DNA of 64,000 bases, from the NCBI GenBank assembly GCA_003415625.1, contig PYIU01000006.1:2976001-3040000 (forward strand). The letters run 5' to 3'. The DNA comes from Aquanectria penicillioides. Lineage: Eukaryota; Ascomycota; Sordariomycetes; Hypocreales; Nectriaceae. The position numbers were made by a program, and so were the translations under genes. Below are positions 49,400 through 60,092 of this stretch, piece by piece. A model generated the notes under the pieces. That model had not been told where the DNA came from. It made no database searches and saw only the letters and a list, made by a program, of their open reading frames with translations. Position 1 is the first letter of the stretch; the number at the start of each line of letters is the position of its first letter.

Positions 49400-50155
49400 A
49401 ACGTATTGGATTAGGGAAAGATCTTAGAAGTGGAACCGCAATGGTGATTTTCTCAACTCCTCGCCTTAAATTAACAGTGTGAAAGAACTTGGCAAAAAGG
49501 CACACGACACTGCGTAGACTTTGGTTCAGCATGTACAAAGCTATTGTCTCAAAAGCCATGAGATTGTAGTCCTCATGATCTCGAGGAAAGTACAGCAAGG
49601 CCGCGTGATGGGTAAATCCTCCTCATTATCCAGGGATGAATTTGAGCACCAACGCAACAGCCATCACTTGGCCGATAACTCGACAGCCGGACGTGTGAGA
49701 AGGCACGACTGGCATTCTCAGCGAAATTAGCCCGAAAACCATCCGTCATACCCCGCTTCGTGATATTGGTATCCGATTTACCCATTGCCGACCAGGTCTG
49801 CTGTTGTAGATGATGCCGAGTGGCGCTGCAATGACCCGCTAATGCACATGCGGGTAGATGCTGTCCAATTATTGATCCCCAAGTCCTTGCCCGGTTTGCG
49901 TGTTTCGGGTGATCTATTTGGTAAGCTGCAGGTTTGGCTTGAAGTAGCCGATACCGATACCAATCAATCTAGTTGCTAGTGTGGGGGAAAACGCGGGGTT
50001 GTAGCCATGCCGGACGCCTCCGCTAGATTAGGACCAGCTACAACTCCCAATTTGACAAAACATCAGCCAGGAATATCTTTACGGACTCATGCGGCTTCCA
50101 TCGCAAGATAATAGAATCGAACCAGCTCCATTTACCTCTCGATAATCATCTTGAA
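49400..50155. other. promoter region of the large Zn2Cys6 gene
   Basis: Short frames only. Contains whatever is left of the dehydrogenase 3' end and the upstream region of the regulator. No further feature is supported. Confidence 0.45.
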
Positions 50156-53011
50156 ATGCCAGAAAACGAGCAGCTAGCTGGGCCGATCGACCGAAGATCT
50201 GCGGTCATGACCTGTCGACGTTGTCGAAAGTGAGTGGGCTTCAGCGCAACTGAATCTAGGCGGATGGGTTTAACAAATAATTTTAGGCGTAAAGTAAAAT
50301 GGTCGACTCGTGAAACTTGTGTTGGCTTTTTCTTCGACTAACCACCCTTCAGTGACCGAGCAATCCTATGCTGCCGTGTTTGTGAGCTCACTGGACAAAC
50401 ATGCGAGTATCCTGCTGGGCCGATGAAGCCGGGGCCTAGGATAGGTATGTTGGAATTCAAATTTAGGAGGACACAAAGCTCCTAATTGACAGATGCACCC
50501 AAGCCATCCGGGATTGACGAAACACTGTATTAGGGAGTTTGCAGCGGCGTAGGCGACTCGGCAAGAAACAATCAAAATGCAAATCTACAGGACAAGGGGA
50601 AGCGATGTCCACCGGCAGCTCATGTAATAAAAAAACCGACTCTGCATGGGAAATGATGGCCAATTGGCGACCAGCGAAAGCCCCCAGGCAAGTTTATGCT
50701 GTGCCTGGGAGCGGAAAATAAACGCGCCCTCGACAGCAAAGTCAACTGAACAGCATCGTGCCACACGCGGTTCACAGTTGAATATCACTGATTTGTCTTT
50801 CATTCTTCACCCGTCTCATCATGCTGCCGGGCGAGATGGAGATCAACCACAGTCTAGGGAGAACTCCAAAATCGTTGAGAGCCAATATGCACACCACCAA
50901 GCCTGTCGTAACATTGGCCTGTCCGAGTCAGTGGTTGAGAAGATGTGAGTGAATCAATTGGAAAATCATATGGCTTTGATTAATTTTCCACATGGGTAGA
51001 ATTCGAATCTATTTTGACAACATGATGGCCATAAATATATTCCATGAGCCCACTTTCCAAGACACCCTGAACAGCATTGATTCAAGCATTCAACTATCTG
51101 CTTTGTTGGCTGCTATGTCAGGATTTGCAATAAGATACGTGCCGTTCCAAAATGACCCAAGTCTAGAAAGTGAGCTTCATTGGAGACAACCGGGCCAACG
51201 GACTCCAAACTTTTTCTTGAACTTGGCACGTCGATATATCAATCAAGCACTAGAGGAATACGGTGATGAGCCCCCACCGTTGTGCGTGTTTCAGGCATTG
51301 ATAATATCAACACTCTGCCAACTCGCCCATGGAGTTCACGGTAGGGCATGGAGATCCTTGGGGATGTGTGTCAGGCTAGCATATGAGCTTAATCTCCATC
51401 TGCTTGACTCTCGATATATTGCCAGGCAGACTGATGACAATGTCAGCCGCTGGCGTGAGGATGAGGAGATGCGACGCGCTTGGTGGGCGATTTGGGAGAT
51501 GGACGTATTCGCTAGTTCCATCAGAAGGACGCCAACAGCGATGAATTGGACCCAAATGGAGGTTTTGCTTCCCGCCCCTGATTTAGCATGGTACAGCAAT
51601 TGCCCAGTGAGCAGCTGTTTCTTCGAACTAGATCCAACCCAGCGTTGGCGGAGACTCCACGAAAGCGGAAACCAATCTCAGAAGGCCTGGTTTATTGTCA
51701 TAAACTCTCTCATGAAGGATGCGCAAGTCATTTCCTCTCCACGCGGGGTGCTCTTTGTCTGCGATCCTGACCAACTCATTGCATTTGGAGGAGAGAGAAG
51801 TGGCCTGTGGCTCCCCGGTCTCGATGACGTTGAAGAATCACGCAAGAAGCTCGAAATGCTTGCAAATTCGGTTCAATGCTTCGTACGGGTACTACCAAAC
51901 CATCTGGGCTACCGCAACCAATATGTCAGCTTCGATGCCAGGGTGCCGGGTCAGCTTGAGTCTGATCGGCAACTCCATTTTTCAATTTATAGCATCTACG
52001 TGATGACGCAACTAGCTAGACTTATGATACATCGGTTTGATGTTTTCGGCGAGCAAATGGGGTGCTCTCGCGTTGGCCCTGCCAACATGAAAGGCAAAGG
52101 AGATCAGGAGAGCGCAGCGCTCAGTTATTATTTCGAAGCCGCTGACAATGTGCTCGCAATCGTCAACCGCAGCTGTGATAATCACATACAGTACATCAAC
52201 CCCTTTGTTTCCAGCACGTTGTGGCTCGCTGCTGCGGTGCAGCTGGTTCAAAAGCAATCCGGCACATCCCTAACTACCACGGCTCTCATCAAAACACGAT
52301 TCGACGTCCTCTACCTTACCTACAAGCAGTGCACCAATTTCTGGGAGACAAACACCGCTATGCAGCAGAACCTACGATTGATAGAGGAACGTCTGGAGGG
52401 AAGACGGCCAGGGCACGTAGAGTCAACGAATAACCCCGGCGGAATATCAAGTTTCTCAAGCAGGCAAACCAAGAAGTCGTGGATCGAAAATGCGAATCCG
52501 ACGGATGGTGGACCTGGTAGTGAAATTGCTGTTCACACCCCGGGAAGCAACGGTGAGCCTTTGTGAGGAGGTTATAAAACTGGGCCTGAAACTAATAAGT
52601 AATACATCAGGAAAGGTAAATGTTAAGGGAAACGTGCTGAATTCGGGAGCATTGTCGTATTCACCTCTACGAAGCGTTTCACGAGAGACTCCAAATATTG
52701 GGCTGATGGAAGCCGCCTCGGTGCAGTCACAGAACCTAAAGGAATTGGTATTCTGTCCAGATATCGCATTCGGGAAGCTGCCAGAGCATCCACACGCCAA
52801 CACAGCCTTGAACGGATGCGATGGTGCTGACACGGTAGATGTGGACATTGCGGATTTCATACCCATGGAGGCGTCCGAGCAACTGGTCCAGGCAAGCCGT
52901 GATTCAAACTTGCTGACAGCACCACAGATGGGCCAGATGAATTCAATGTGGAAGAACTTTGACCTACCCAGTGACATCCATGATCTGCTTTCAGGGTTCT
53001 CTACATACTGA
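50156..53011 (+). CDS. Zn(II)2Cys6 transcription factor with fungal-specific domain
   Basis: Likely pathway regulator. Seven exons: 50,156-50,229; 50,287-50,301; 50,353-50,444; 50,534-50,623; 50,737-50,944; 51,000-52,552; 52,611-53,011. They total 2,433 nt (810 residues), a whole number of codons, which supports the chain. The zinc cluster is spread over exons 1-3: CRRCRKRKVKC, then a C six residues later, then C-X2-C-X6-C, canonical. A linker GSLQRRRRLGKK follows, then LSFILHPSH, a motif I know from this subgroup, and the fungal_trans domain from IYFDNMMAINIFHEPTF through the RRAWWAIWEMDVF region. Exon 2 is only 15 nt and the donor after it (GTCGAC) is weak, so that junction is the least certain; the 50,624-50,736 intron is likewise inferred. 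Its 3' end lies 281 bp before the dioxygenase gene, same strand, suggesting linked function. Confidence 0.85.
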
Positions 53012-53292
53012 AATGTGAGGTGGAGGTTCTCTCGTAGTAGCAGTTATCCCGAAAATAGACCGGTTGGAATCATGACAGTGACCTGATTGCGCGGCGGCAA
53101 GAAACAAGCCCCCAGGCTTGCGCAGTGATTTCGGTACATTTTCCAATCGTCTCAAATGCGGGCTTCGTTTATCCCGCTGCCTTTATATACCTAACACAAT
53201 GGGTGGCCAAGGCTGGGTTAGTTACTCTGTCCCATCGCAGGTTACACGTGGCAGCAAACTTGACCGCCTCCCTCGGGTTCCGACTCTGCAAA

Positions 53293-54515
53293 ATGGATAG
53301 CCCAAACCTTCACCGCATCACTCTTAACCGCATTGCTCATGTATACTACACCCATCGCAACATGGATGATGCTCGCCGGTTTTTGACAGACTTTGGACTT
53401 GAAGAAGTTGAACGATCTGAGACAAGTACTTTTTATCGGGGTACGGGAACTGAACCGTTTGTGTACTGTGCCGTTGAGGGCACTGAAGATTCTTTTGGGG
53501 GAGCTGCGTTTGTTGTTGAAAGCATGGACGACCTCGAGTACGCAGCCCAAACCTTGCCGGACGCGACACCTATCCATGAAGTCAAGGACACGCCGGGAGT
53601 AGGGTTCCGCGTCACCTTTCTGGACCCCGTGGACAAGTTCCCGTTCCATCTTGTATTCGGCCAAGAACCAGCTGAGAGGCTGCAGAAGGGCTTCCCCGAA
53701 CGACAGTTCAATTTTGTTAGTGCCCGCTATTGGCGATCGGACTGAGCCGCTCTAACACTTGAAGGTTTTCAGCCCGCTGTTAAGAATCGCTCGGGAAATC
53801 AGTTTCAGAGATTTTTGAAAGGTTTCTCCCGCTTCCAACTTGCAGTGAACCCTTAACCAACGAAATCTAGGCCCAGCTCCTGTGCACAAACTTGGTCATT
53901 TCGGCATGTGTGTGACCGATTTTCCCAAGGCGTATGAATTTTACACAACTAGATTCAACTTTAAGGCTAGTGATGTGAGTGATCCGTTGCCTATCAGGTG
54001 GAAGCAGGACTTGAGCTGAAATTGAGTAGCTGGTGCATGACGATGTAGGTAAAGACATCACCGCCTTCCTCCACTTGGATCGTGGAGAAGAACTGGTCGA
54101 TCACCACTGTTTCTTCTTTTTTGAAGGCCCCAAGTGCCACGTGCACCATTCTTCATATGAGACCCATGACTTTGATATCCAAGTATTGGGCCACGACTGG
54201 CTCAGGGAACGCGGCTACGAGAGCTGCTGGGGGGTTGGTCGACACATCATGGGCAGCCAGATTTTTGACTATTGGTAAGAACAATTATAATCACACTCAA
54301 AAATAGACTGACAGAAAAGGTTCGATCCTTCGCGGTTCATACTGGAACATTATGTTGATGGAGATTTGGTCAATAATCAATATCCTGTTAATCGAATTCA
54401 AGCGTCGCCACACAACCTTCACATTTGGGGTATGTACCGTCTTCGACTGCAACCGATCCTTGAGTGCTAAACACCACCATTAGGCCCAGATCTACCGCCT
54501 ACGTTTTTGCAATGA
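53293..54515 (+). CDS. extradiol-type ring-cleavage dioxygenase (VOC family, trihydroxytoluene oxygenase-like)
   Basis: Two-domain vicinal-oxygen-chelate dioxygenase expected to open a catechol-like ring with Fe(II). Six exons (53,293-53,715; 53,773-53,821; 53,871-53,974; 54,030-54,274; 54,320-54,429; 54,484-54,515) give 320 residues with all phases consistent. The N domain starts HRITLNRIAHVYYTH and lacks a full ligand set, as usual. The catalytic C domain has HKLGHFGMCV (first His), CHVHHSSYE (second His) and FILEHYVDGD (Glu), the 2-His-1-Glu triad, plus GHDWLRERGYESCWGVGRH and an IWGPDLPPTFL ending that fungal relatives share. Its arrangement behind a Zn2Cys6 regulator and near cupin and dehydrogenase relics fits an aromatic-degradation locus. 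An upstream in-frame extension exists, but the ATG before DSPNLHRI gives the normal length. Confidence 0.88.
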
Positions 54516-54948
54516 GAGTATTGAGCTTTGTCTACCCATGTCGCTTGTTTTCACATATGGTTTAAGAGATGAGGCAACACACACTGTCAATAGAATTACG
54601 TATCAATTTGGCATCCAGGATGATGATATTATCCCTAAACACCTATTAATTCGGCTTTTTATTGCATTTCATTCTTCGAAGATGTTCTATCTCATAACTG
54701 CGCGTGCAAGTGTAGCAAAGTATTTCCGGAGAAGAGTGAGGGTTATCACACAGTTTTCCTCGGACCCCAATCAACTTCAGATGATTCGAATACCCGTGTC
54801 TCCTCGTCAAGTTCACTCCTCTACTATGATGTTTAGATCGAAACGGAATTGCCACGAAGAGGCCGACGAGAAACATTGGTGTTGGCTCTTTCATTATTGG
54901 AGTGTGTAAGGAGGATTATATAGGCGACAGGGAAAGCGAATTGGACAA
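54516..54948. other. convergent intergenic region
   Basis: Lies between the dioxygenase (+) and a membrane protein (-). Only a short unsupported frame is present. Confidence 0.5.
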
Positions 54949-55922
54949 TTAAGAGATAATTGACGTTGATTGGTTGTCGCCATTCCGCATGTCGCCTTGC
55001 TCTGGGCGACGTTGAAACTGGTTCTGATGCTGAGACTCGCCCCAGCGAAGACTCACTTCGAAGGAAACCTGACCGGAACTAAGTCGACTACTTAAGCGAG
55101 TTGAGTTGAGGAGACGCATCACCGAGCACGCCAAATAACGCAACATATTGGAAATCACGGCAATGAGAAGTCCAGCAAGAATGATCCTACCAGTTTGCAT
55201 CAGTACAGTTGACCAATCCAAGAAGCTCCCGCTTGGGATTGGGAAGAAATACGAACCCTTGAAATCCTGCAGTGAATAGTAAAGATAGAGTCACTGCCTC
55301 GATTTTGGCGGCCCATACTTGACACTCCTGCAGGGGGTCTGACCGTGAGTCGAGGTAATGCACTGGGTAAAGAGTCTCCTCTCTGCAATATGTTGGCTTC
55401 GACCAAGCTTCGTAGAAGAACAAGACTGCCACGGGGGGGATGAGGAAAAATGCCCCGATTCCAAGGAATACAGTATTGAACAGATCCGGCAATGGATTCT
55501 GGTTGCATCTGAGGTTCACGATGTTTGCCATCGCGAGCACAGTAGACCCCAGGGTCTGCATGATTTGTGGTTAAACGATGCATCCACAGGACAAGGCGGG
55601 AGAAATAACTAACCACCCAGAATATAAATCCCCTTTCTTCTTCCATATTCCAGTCCTTGAATCCAAATCTGTTGTTCCCATAGGTTTCTAGCAATGTACG
55701 GGTGAGCAAAACCGCCGAAGTCGCAAGAGCAAGCCCGAGTGCGCATGAAAACCCCAGAAGAAGAAGGCTGCGAGAGTAATATGGCTCTCGGATGATGCCA
55801 TTTGAATCTTCTAGAGTTTGAGACTCGTGGCAAGCTGTCGCAATCTCCTCGTGTTGACTTGCCGTGGATGCTAATAGAGGGGTCATTTCCCCCGGACGAG
55901 ACTCAGAACTTGACGACGCCAT
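54949..55922 (-). CDS. fungal polytopic membrane protein, unknown function
   Basis: Three exons, 55,922-55,614, 55,555-55,319 and 55,266-54,949, with phase-0 introns of 58 and 52 bp; 287 residues. After a Ser/Glu/Thr-rich N terminus come a strong membrane helix (SLLLLGFSCALGLALATSAVLL), a NNRFGFKDWNMEEERGFIFWV segment, a second region with GSTVLAMANIV and a helix IGAFFLIPPVAVLFFYEAW, then after the second splice a helix around RIILAGLLIAVISNML. The C terminus is polar with a Q/R-rich end. The second intron was chosen because its acceptor (attcactgcag) is strong and it restores the frame leading to the last helix. I do not recognise a named family. A start 81 bp upstream at 56,003 is possible. 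Confidence 0.7.
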
Positions 55923-57056
55923 TCTGGCCACTCCGACAATCAGTGGATTTTTTTGTTTTTCGGGGGGATGGCAACTGGGAGGGAAATATATTTTCTGGCT
56001 CATATAAAGTACATTGAAATCGTGTCTGGGAAAGAAGCTGGATTGTGCCTGAAGTGACGTGTTGCTAGGCAGACAACCGAGCCAAGTGGCGCAGCGGAGG
56101 GCAAACGTCTTGGGGATGGATTCCGGCTTGTTTCGAATATAGTTATGGTGTTAGGCTGTTAGCTGTCTTCGCCACCCCTTGCATGTCACAACGAAGAATC
56201 CAGCATCCAGCCGACGTGTCGAATGAAAATTGAAAGAAATGGGCTTGGTTTATGAACGACTTTGTTGCCAGCCGCATCTTTGACACGTTACTACTGTGGA
56301 AACGACATCATTGTTGCATCAATCCATGCCTTGTTTCGCTTGTAGGCCACAAGATTTATCTGAGAGTACATGGGAAACTCCGTGGTTAAAATATCACCAG
56401 AGCCTCGATCGCCGTAGGCGATAGTTGCCACATGGACGGATTCCCCTCCGCCCTGCGGTATTTCTCGTCATGGTTCAGCCCTATTGGCTCCGAGCCTAGC
56501 AAGGAGGGCGCGTAATGAATACTATGGTGAGGCTTGGCCGTTGACTTGCAAGGCCAATGGAAGCGAGGAAATTTAACGACACTCTTGCAATTCCAAGTTC
56601 TTTCTGACATTACATACCTCCCGGAGCACTGAATACTGGCATTGAAGTAGAGTCGCCGTCAATTGACAGTCCCAAGACCAACATCTGCAGCCGGTCTCGC
56701 TTCGCTCGGCGAATGCCACAGATTTTCATCATGCAGATAAAAAAAACCTCAAACGCTCACGATCTGGGCACTTCCCCTCATCTTGTTGCGCCACGTCCAA
56801 TTAGATGAATGATTCCGGCCCGAGTTATCCACTTCTCATACTTTGGAGCGTCCGGTCAGTTCCCGAACCCCTCAAGGGAAAATGACAGAAAAAGACTGAA
56901 GGAGAGAGTATTTAATTGGCCTCCCCCAGGTCCTCCGGTCCCTAAGCTCTCATCCTTTCCATCTTTCATTCTCACATCAACTGCGCTGCGCAACCTTTGC
57001 AAAACACAAGCAACCACCCTTCTTTTGGTACGATGTGAACCACAAATAAGAAAGCC
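55923..57056. other. divergent intergenic region upstream of NMT1
   Basis: Divergent promoters for the membrane protein (-) and NMT1 (+). A possible TATA-like word (tatttaatt) lies at about 56,908, about 150 bp before the first leader ATG. No gene is supported in the roughly 1.1 kb. Confidence 0.5.
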
Positions 57057-57194
57057 ATGGCTCTATTCGCAATAATCCCACGGATCAAGGTAACGTTTAA
57101 GAGAACGCATCCGGGTGTTCGACTCTTGCGCTGTGTGCTGTGCCAGCATGAACGGGCGCTGGTTCCCTTGGATGTTACATCCGAAGATTGTTAG
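57057..57194 (+). CDS. upstream open frame in the NMT1 leader
   Basis: ATG at 57,057 opens 45 codons to TAG at 57,192-57,194, running into the riboswitch aptamer. In the unspliced leader this frame would be translated instead of NMT1. In Neurospora NMT1, leader frames exposed by alternative splicing are known to block expression, so a regulatory role is likely. A GTAACG donor at 57,090 lies 11 codons into the frame. Removing the intron to the AG at 57,306 would join those 11 codons in phase with the main start, while the AG at 57,320 would not. Confidence 0.55.
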   Translation: MALFAIIPRIKVTFKRTHPGVRLLRCVLCQHERALVPLDVTSEDC

Positions 57195-57268
57195 ATGGCA
57201 CGCAGTGTGGAGTTGATCTGAGAAATACCGGCGAACTTGATCTGGATAATACCAGCGAAAGGACATGC
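57107..57268 (+). promoter_or_regulatory. eukaryotic TPP riboswitch aptamer
   Basis: The conserved core is present: CTGAGA at 57,218-57,223, then a GATCTGGATAATACCAGCGA segment at 57,239-57,258 matching the thi-box core (consensus GAUCNRGNUAAUNCNNGCG). The closing stem P1 can form from GCATCC (57,107-57,112) and GGACATGC (57,261-57,268). The P3 arm is long (about 95 nt between the halves), as in fungal NMT1 and THI4 aptamers. It sits inside the 5' leader intron of the NMT1 gene, the known position in filamentous fungi, where bound thiamine pyrophosphate changes splice-site choice and lowers expression. Confidence 0.9.
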
Positions 57269-57342
57269 TTCTTCATATTCTCCCCTTTGCCTCGTGTGGG
57301 TGGCAGACTAACCCCCGTAGCGATACGCTCGATTCCGTCAAC

Positions 57343-58554
57343 ATGTCGACTGACAAGATCACTTTCCTGACCAACTGGTATGGAGGCAGATCAGCAGCTA
57401 GAATAGTTATTGGGAATGCAAGTTGACGCTTTTCCCAGGCACGCAACCCCTTACCACGCCCCGCTGTACCTCGCCCAGTCCAAGGGATACTTTAAGGAGG
57501 AGGGAATCAAGGTGGCACTGCTCGAACCCAATGATCCCAGCGTACGTCTCATTGCGGCTGTGGGGATCGCCTCGACTAACCCGTGTTTCTGCAGGATGTC
57601 ACCGAGATCATCGGAACTGGCAAAGTCGACCTTGGCTTCAAGGCGATGATCCACACCCTTGCTGTACGCTCCACCGCGCGCGCCGTGTTGAAACGCTGGT
57701 AGCTAACTCGAGGTACTGTATAGGCCAAAGCCCGCAACTTCCCCGTCCAGTCCATCGGCAGCTTGCTCGACGAGCCTTTTACAGGTGTCGTCTATCTCAA
57801 GTCGTCGGGCATCACCGCCGACTTTCGCACGCTCAAGGGCAAGCGCATCGGCTATGTCGGCGAGTTTGGCAAGATTCAAATCGACGAGTTGACGTCTCAT
57901 TACGGCATGACGCCAGACGATTACACGGCCGTCCGGTGTGGCATGAACGTTTCCCGTGCCATTATCAATGGCGACATTGACGCCGGGATCGGTCTTGAGA
58001 ACGTCCAGATGGTCGAGCTCGAGGAGTGGCTTGCAACTCAAGGTCGTCCCAAGTCCGACGTGCAGATGTTGCGCATCGACGAGCTCGCTGAGCTGGGTTG
58101 TTGCTGCTTCTGCACTATTCTGTATATTGGCAATGAGACATTCCTCCGGGAGCACCCGGCCGAGACAAAGGCATTCCTGCGCGCCGTCAAGCGAGCAACG
58201 GATTTTGTTCTCGCCGAGCCCGAAGCGGCCTGGGCCGAGTACGTTGCCTTCAAGCCCGTCATGGGCACGGAGCTGAACCGTAAGATTTTCGAGCGCAGCT
58301 TTGCCTACTTCTCCAAGGACCTGAAGAATGTGGAGCGAGACTGGAACAAGGTCACCAAGTATGGGAAGCGGCTCGGCGTGCTGGACGATAGCTTCCAGCC
58401 CAACTACACCAACTCGTTCCTGGAGTGGGTGCTAGAGCCCGAGTCCAACAACCCCGCAGGTGATCAGAAGCAGATCGCACAGTTGCAGGAGAAGGTTGCG
58501 GCCTCGGGTGGATTTCACAGACTGGGGGCGGAAGCCGTCAAAACTCAGGTTTAG
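57343..58554 (+). CDS. nmt1: HMP-phosphate synthase, thiamine pyrimidine biosynthesis (NMT1/THI5)
   Basis: Thi5/NMT1 makes the thiamine pyrimidine from its own active-site His and PLP in a single-turnover, iron-dependent reaction. Exons 57,343-57,377, 57,439-57,541, 57,595-57,663 and 57,724-58,554 give 345 residues, matching yeast Thi5 (340). The protein begins [12 protein letters not shown], followed by [12 protein letters not shown], which carries the substrate histidine. [32 protein letters not shown] and the Cys cluster CCCFC in [12 protein letters not shown] are the family signature. The periplasmic-binding-protein fold continues to the C terminus. Introns are 61, 53 and 60 bp. Expression is expected to fall when thiamine pyrophosphate is abundant, through the aptamer in the leader. 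An alternative upstream start at 57,057 would add 23 residues if the leader intron ends at 57,306. Confidence 0.95.
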
Positions 58555-59009
58555 ATTCATGGAACGACATTGAAATACATGTCCAGACCCCTGGAACATA
58601 CTCTTCAAAAACCTTGATCAAATTGTTTCCCCTTAGTTTTCCGAGCTCGGAGGTGTTCTCAACAACACCCGCTCCAACCATCAAATGCATTCATGTTTGC
58701 GAAAAAAAAAATTCTGTCCGTGATGTATGTGTCAGACTTGAGGCTCAATTTAACCGTGTGAAGAACAAGAATTGAAAGACGAAAAAAAAAAAAAAAAAGA
58801 AGTGCATTGCGCCTTAGTTAAACAGACTGGGCCATCCCTTTCCTATTTTTGTTTTTCAGGACCCATTAATGTAACTCGCCAAAATTCATTCAACCCAAAT
58901 TCACATGCATCTATACCCGCTATACATCGTATTTTATCTGCGCACGTCATTACACATTAATCCTGACCCCCTCGACCGCACAAGGCGAGTCAGTTTCCTT
59001 TGAAAAGGC
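58555..59009. other. convergent intergenic region
   Basis: 3' flanks of NMT1 (+) and the coiled-coil gene (-). Contains A9 at about 58,701 and an A16-type run at about 58,782-58,798. Confidence 0.5.
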
Positions 59010-60092
59010 TCAGCCGGAGACGAGATCTCCCTTGGCTTTATGAGAGCTCTGGCTGGTCATGGGTCGCTCGTCGTCGAAGCTCTCCATTCGCACCATGCGC
59101 TGGACCGGCTCCGGGGATGTCAGCCTTGGGTGGGGCTCGGGCTCGCCTCGAAGGGCCCGGCCAACGCCCTGGTGTTGTCGCTCGTAGTCGTCATGTTTGG
59201 CTTTGGCCTCGATGAATCGCTCCTCGGCCTGGGCCCTGCGGTCTTGCATGATGCGAATCTCCTCGTCGAGCTGTATCATCTGGTTGTGGGCTTCCTGCAT
59301 GAGGTGATCGTATTCTTGCATCTTCTGCTCAAGAGGCTGGAGCACGCTCTTTACGACACTGGGACTGTTGATGCGGTTGATGGAGTTCCCCTCTACCGAC
59401 AGGCCACCTGGCGAAGGGGGCCGCCTCTGCTGAGAGTTTGGCGCCAGGTTCTGAGGTGCCCGCCCGTTCATGTTTCCTGCAGAACGAGGCGACCCGGAGG
59501 TGTTGGGATGAAGGTCGGGTGCAGATGAAGATGCGGGCGGGCCCTCTGAATCCGAAGGACGGCGACCGGCATGTTGTGTGTTCCGGCGGTAATGGCCTCG
59601 GGACGAGCCGTGTTGAGGGGCCCCCTCTTCCATTGGAGGTCCCGGATACGAAGGAGGCTGAGACTTGGGCGAGGGAGGGACCTGAGGGCCTCCGCGGCTT
59701 GGGGGTTGGCCGTTTGTGCCTGGAGCAGGCCTGCGCTGAACTGGATTGCGGGAGAGCTGGCCCACGGGGACAACGCGTTGCTGGGAGTCGTAGGTTAGCT
59801 GGCGGGTTTTACGTGGTAGTGGATAAGACACATGGGAGGTCGGTACCGGAGAGGTTAGGCTTACCTGTTGTGCTTGTGCGAGAATGGCGTCTTGCAGTGC
59901 AATATCCGAGTTGGGGGAGCGAGGCTCGTCGGGGCCGCTGAATTGGTGATACTCGTCTAGCTCTGGAGAGTGGCCGCGCCTGTAATGCGAATTGCCATTT
60001 TTGGCGGCTCTAGCTGCGGCGCGTGCTTCGCGAGAGCTCCGCGGGGGTCGGTCGTCGAGATTCATGAGATGCTGTTGCGGTTGAGGTGGCAT
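59010..60092 (-). CDS. proline-rich coiled-coil protein, unrecognised
   Basis: I do not recognise the family. Starting at MPPQPQQHLMNLDD, the first ~230 residues are rich in Pro, Ser, Arg and Gln and look disordered (for example SSREARAAARAAKNGNS and VPPSPKSQPPSYPGPPMEE). From about SVVKSVLQPLEQKMQEYDHL a heptad-like stretch runs to the RRAQAEERFIEAKAKHDDYE region (about 65 residues), a probable coiled coil, followed by a polar tail. An 84-bp intron at 59,781-59,864 has excellent signals (GTAAGC donor, GCTAACC branch, CCCAG acceptor). Because it is a multiple of three and has no stop, the frame also reads through it. A further open stretch upstream of the ATG is low complexity and probably leader. 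Confidence 0.7.
   Translation of the reverse strand: MPPQPQQHLMNLDDRPPRSSREARAAARAAKNGNSHYRRGHSPELDEYHQFSGPDEPRSPNSDIALQDAILAQAQQVSLTSPVPTSHVSYPLPRKTRQLTYDSQQRVVPVGQLSRNPVQRRPAPGTNGQPPSRGGPQVPPSPKSQPPSYPGPPMEEGAPQHGSSRGHYRRNTQHAGRRPSDSEGPPASSSAPDLHPNTSGSPRSAGNMNGRAPQNLAPNSQQRRPPSPGGLSVEGNSINRINSPSVVKSVLQPLEQKMQEYDHLMQEAHNQMIQLDEEIRIMQDRRAQAEERFIEAKAKHDDYERQHQGVGRALRGEPEPHPRLTSPEPVQRMVRMESFDDERPMTSQSSHKAKGDLVSG

Noticed and set aside
50108..50130. B-box-like GGTTCGATTC on the - strand
   Set aside because: No T stem and no tRNA-like length; it lies just upstream of the Zn2Cys6 start.
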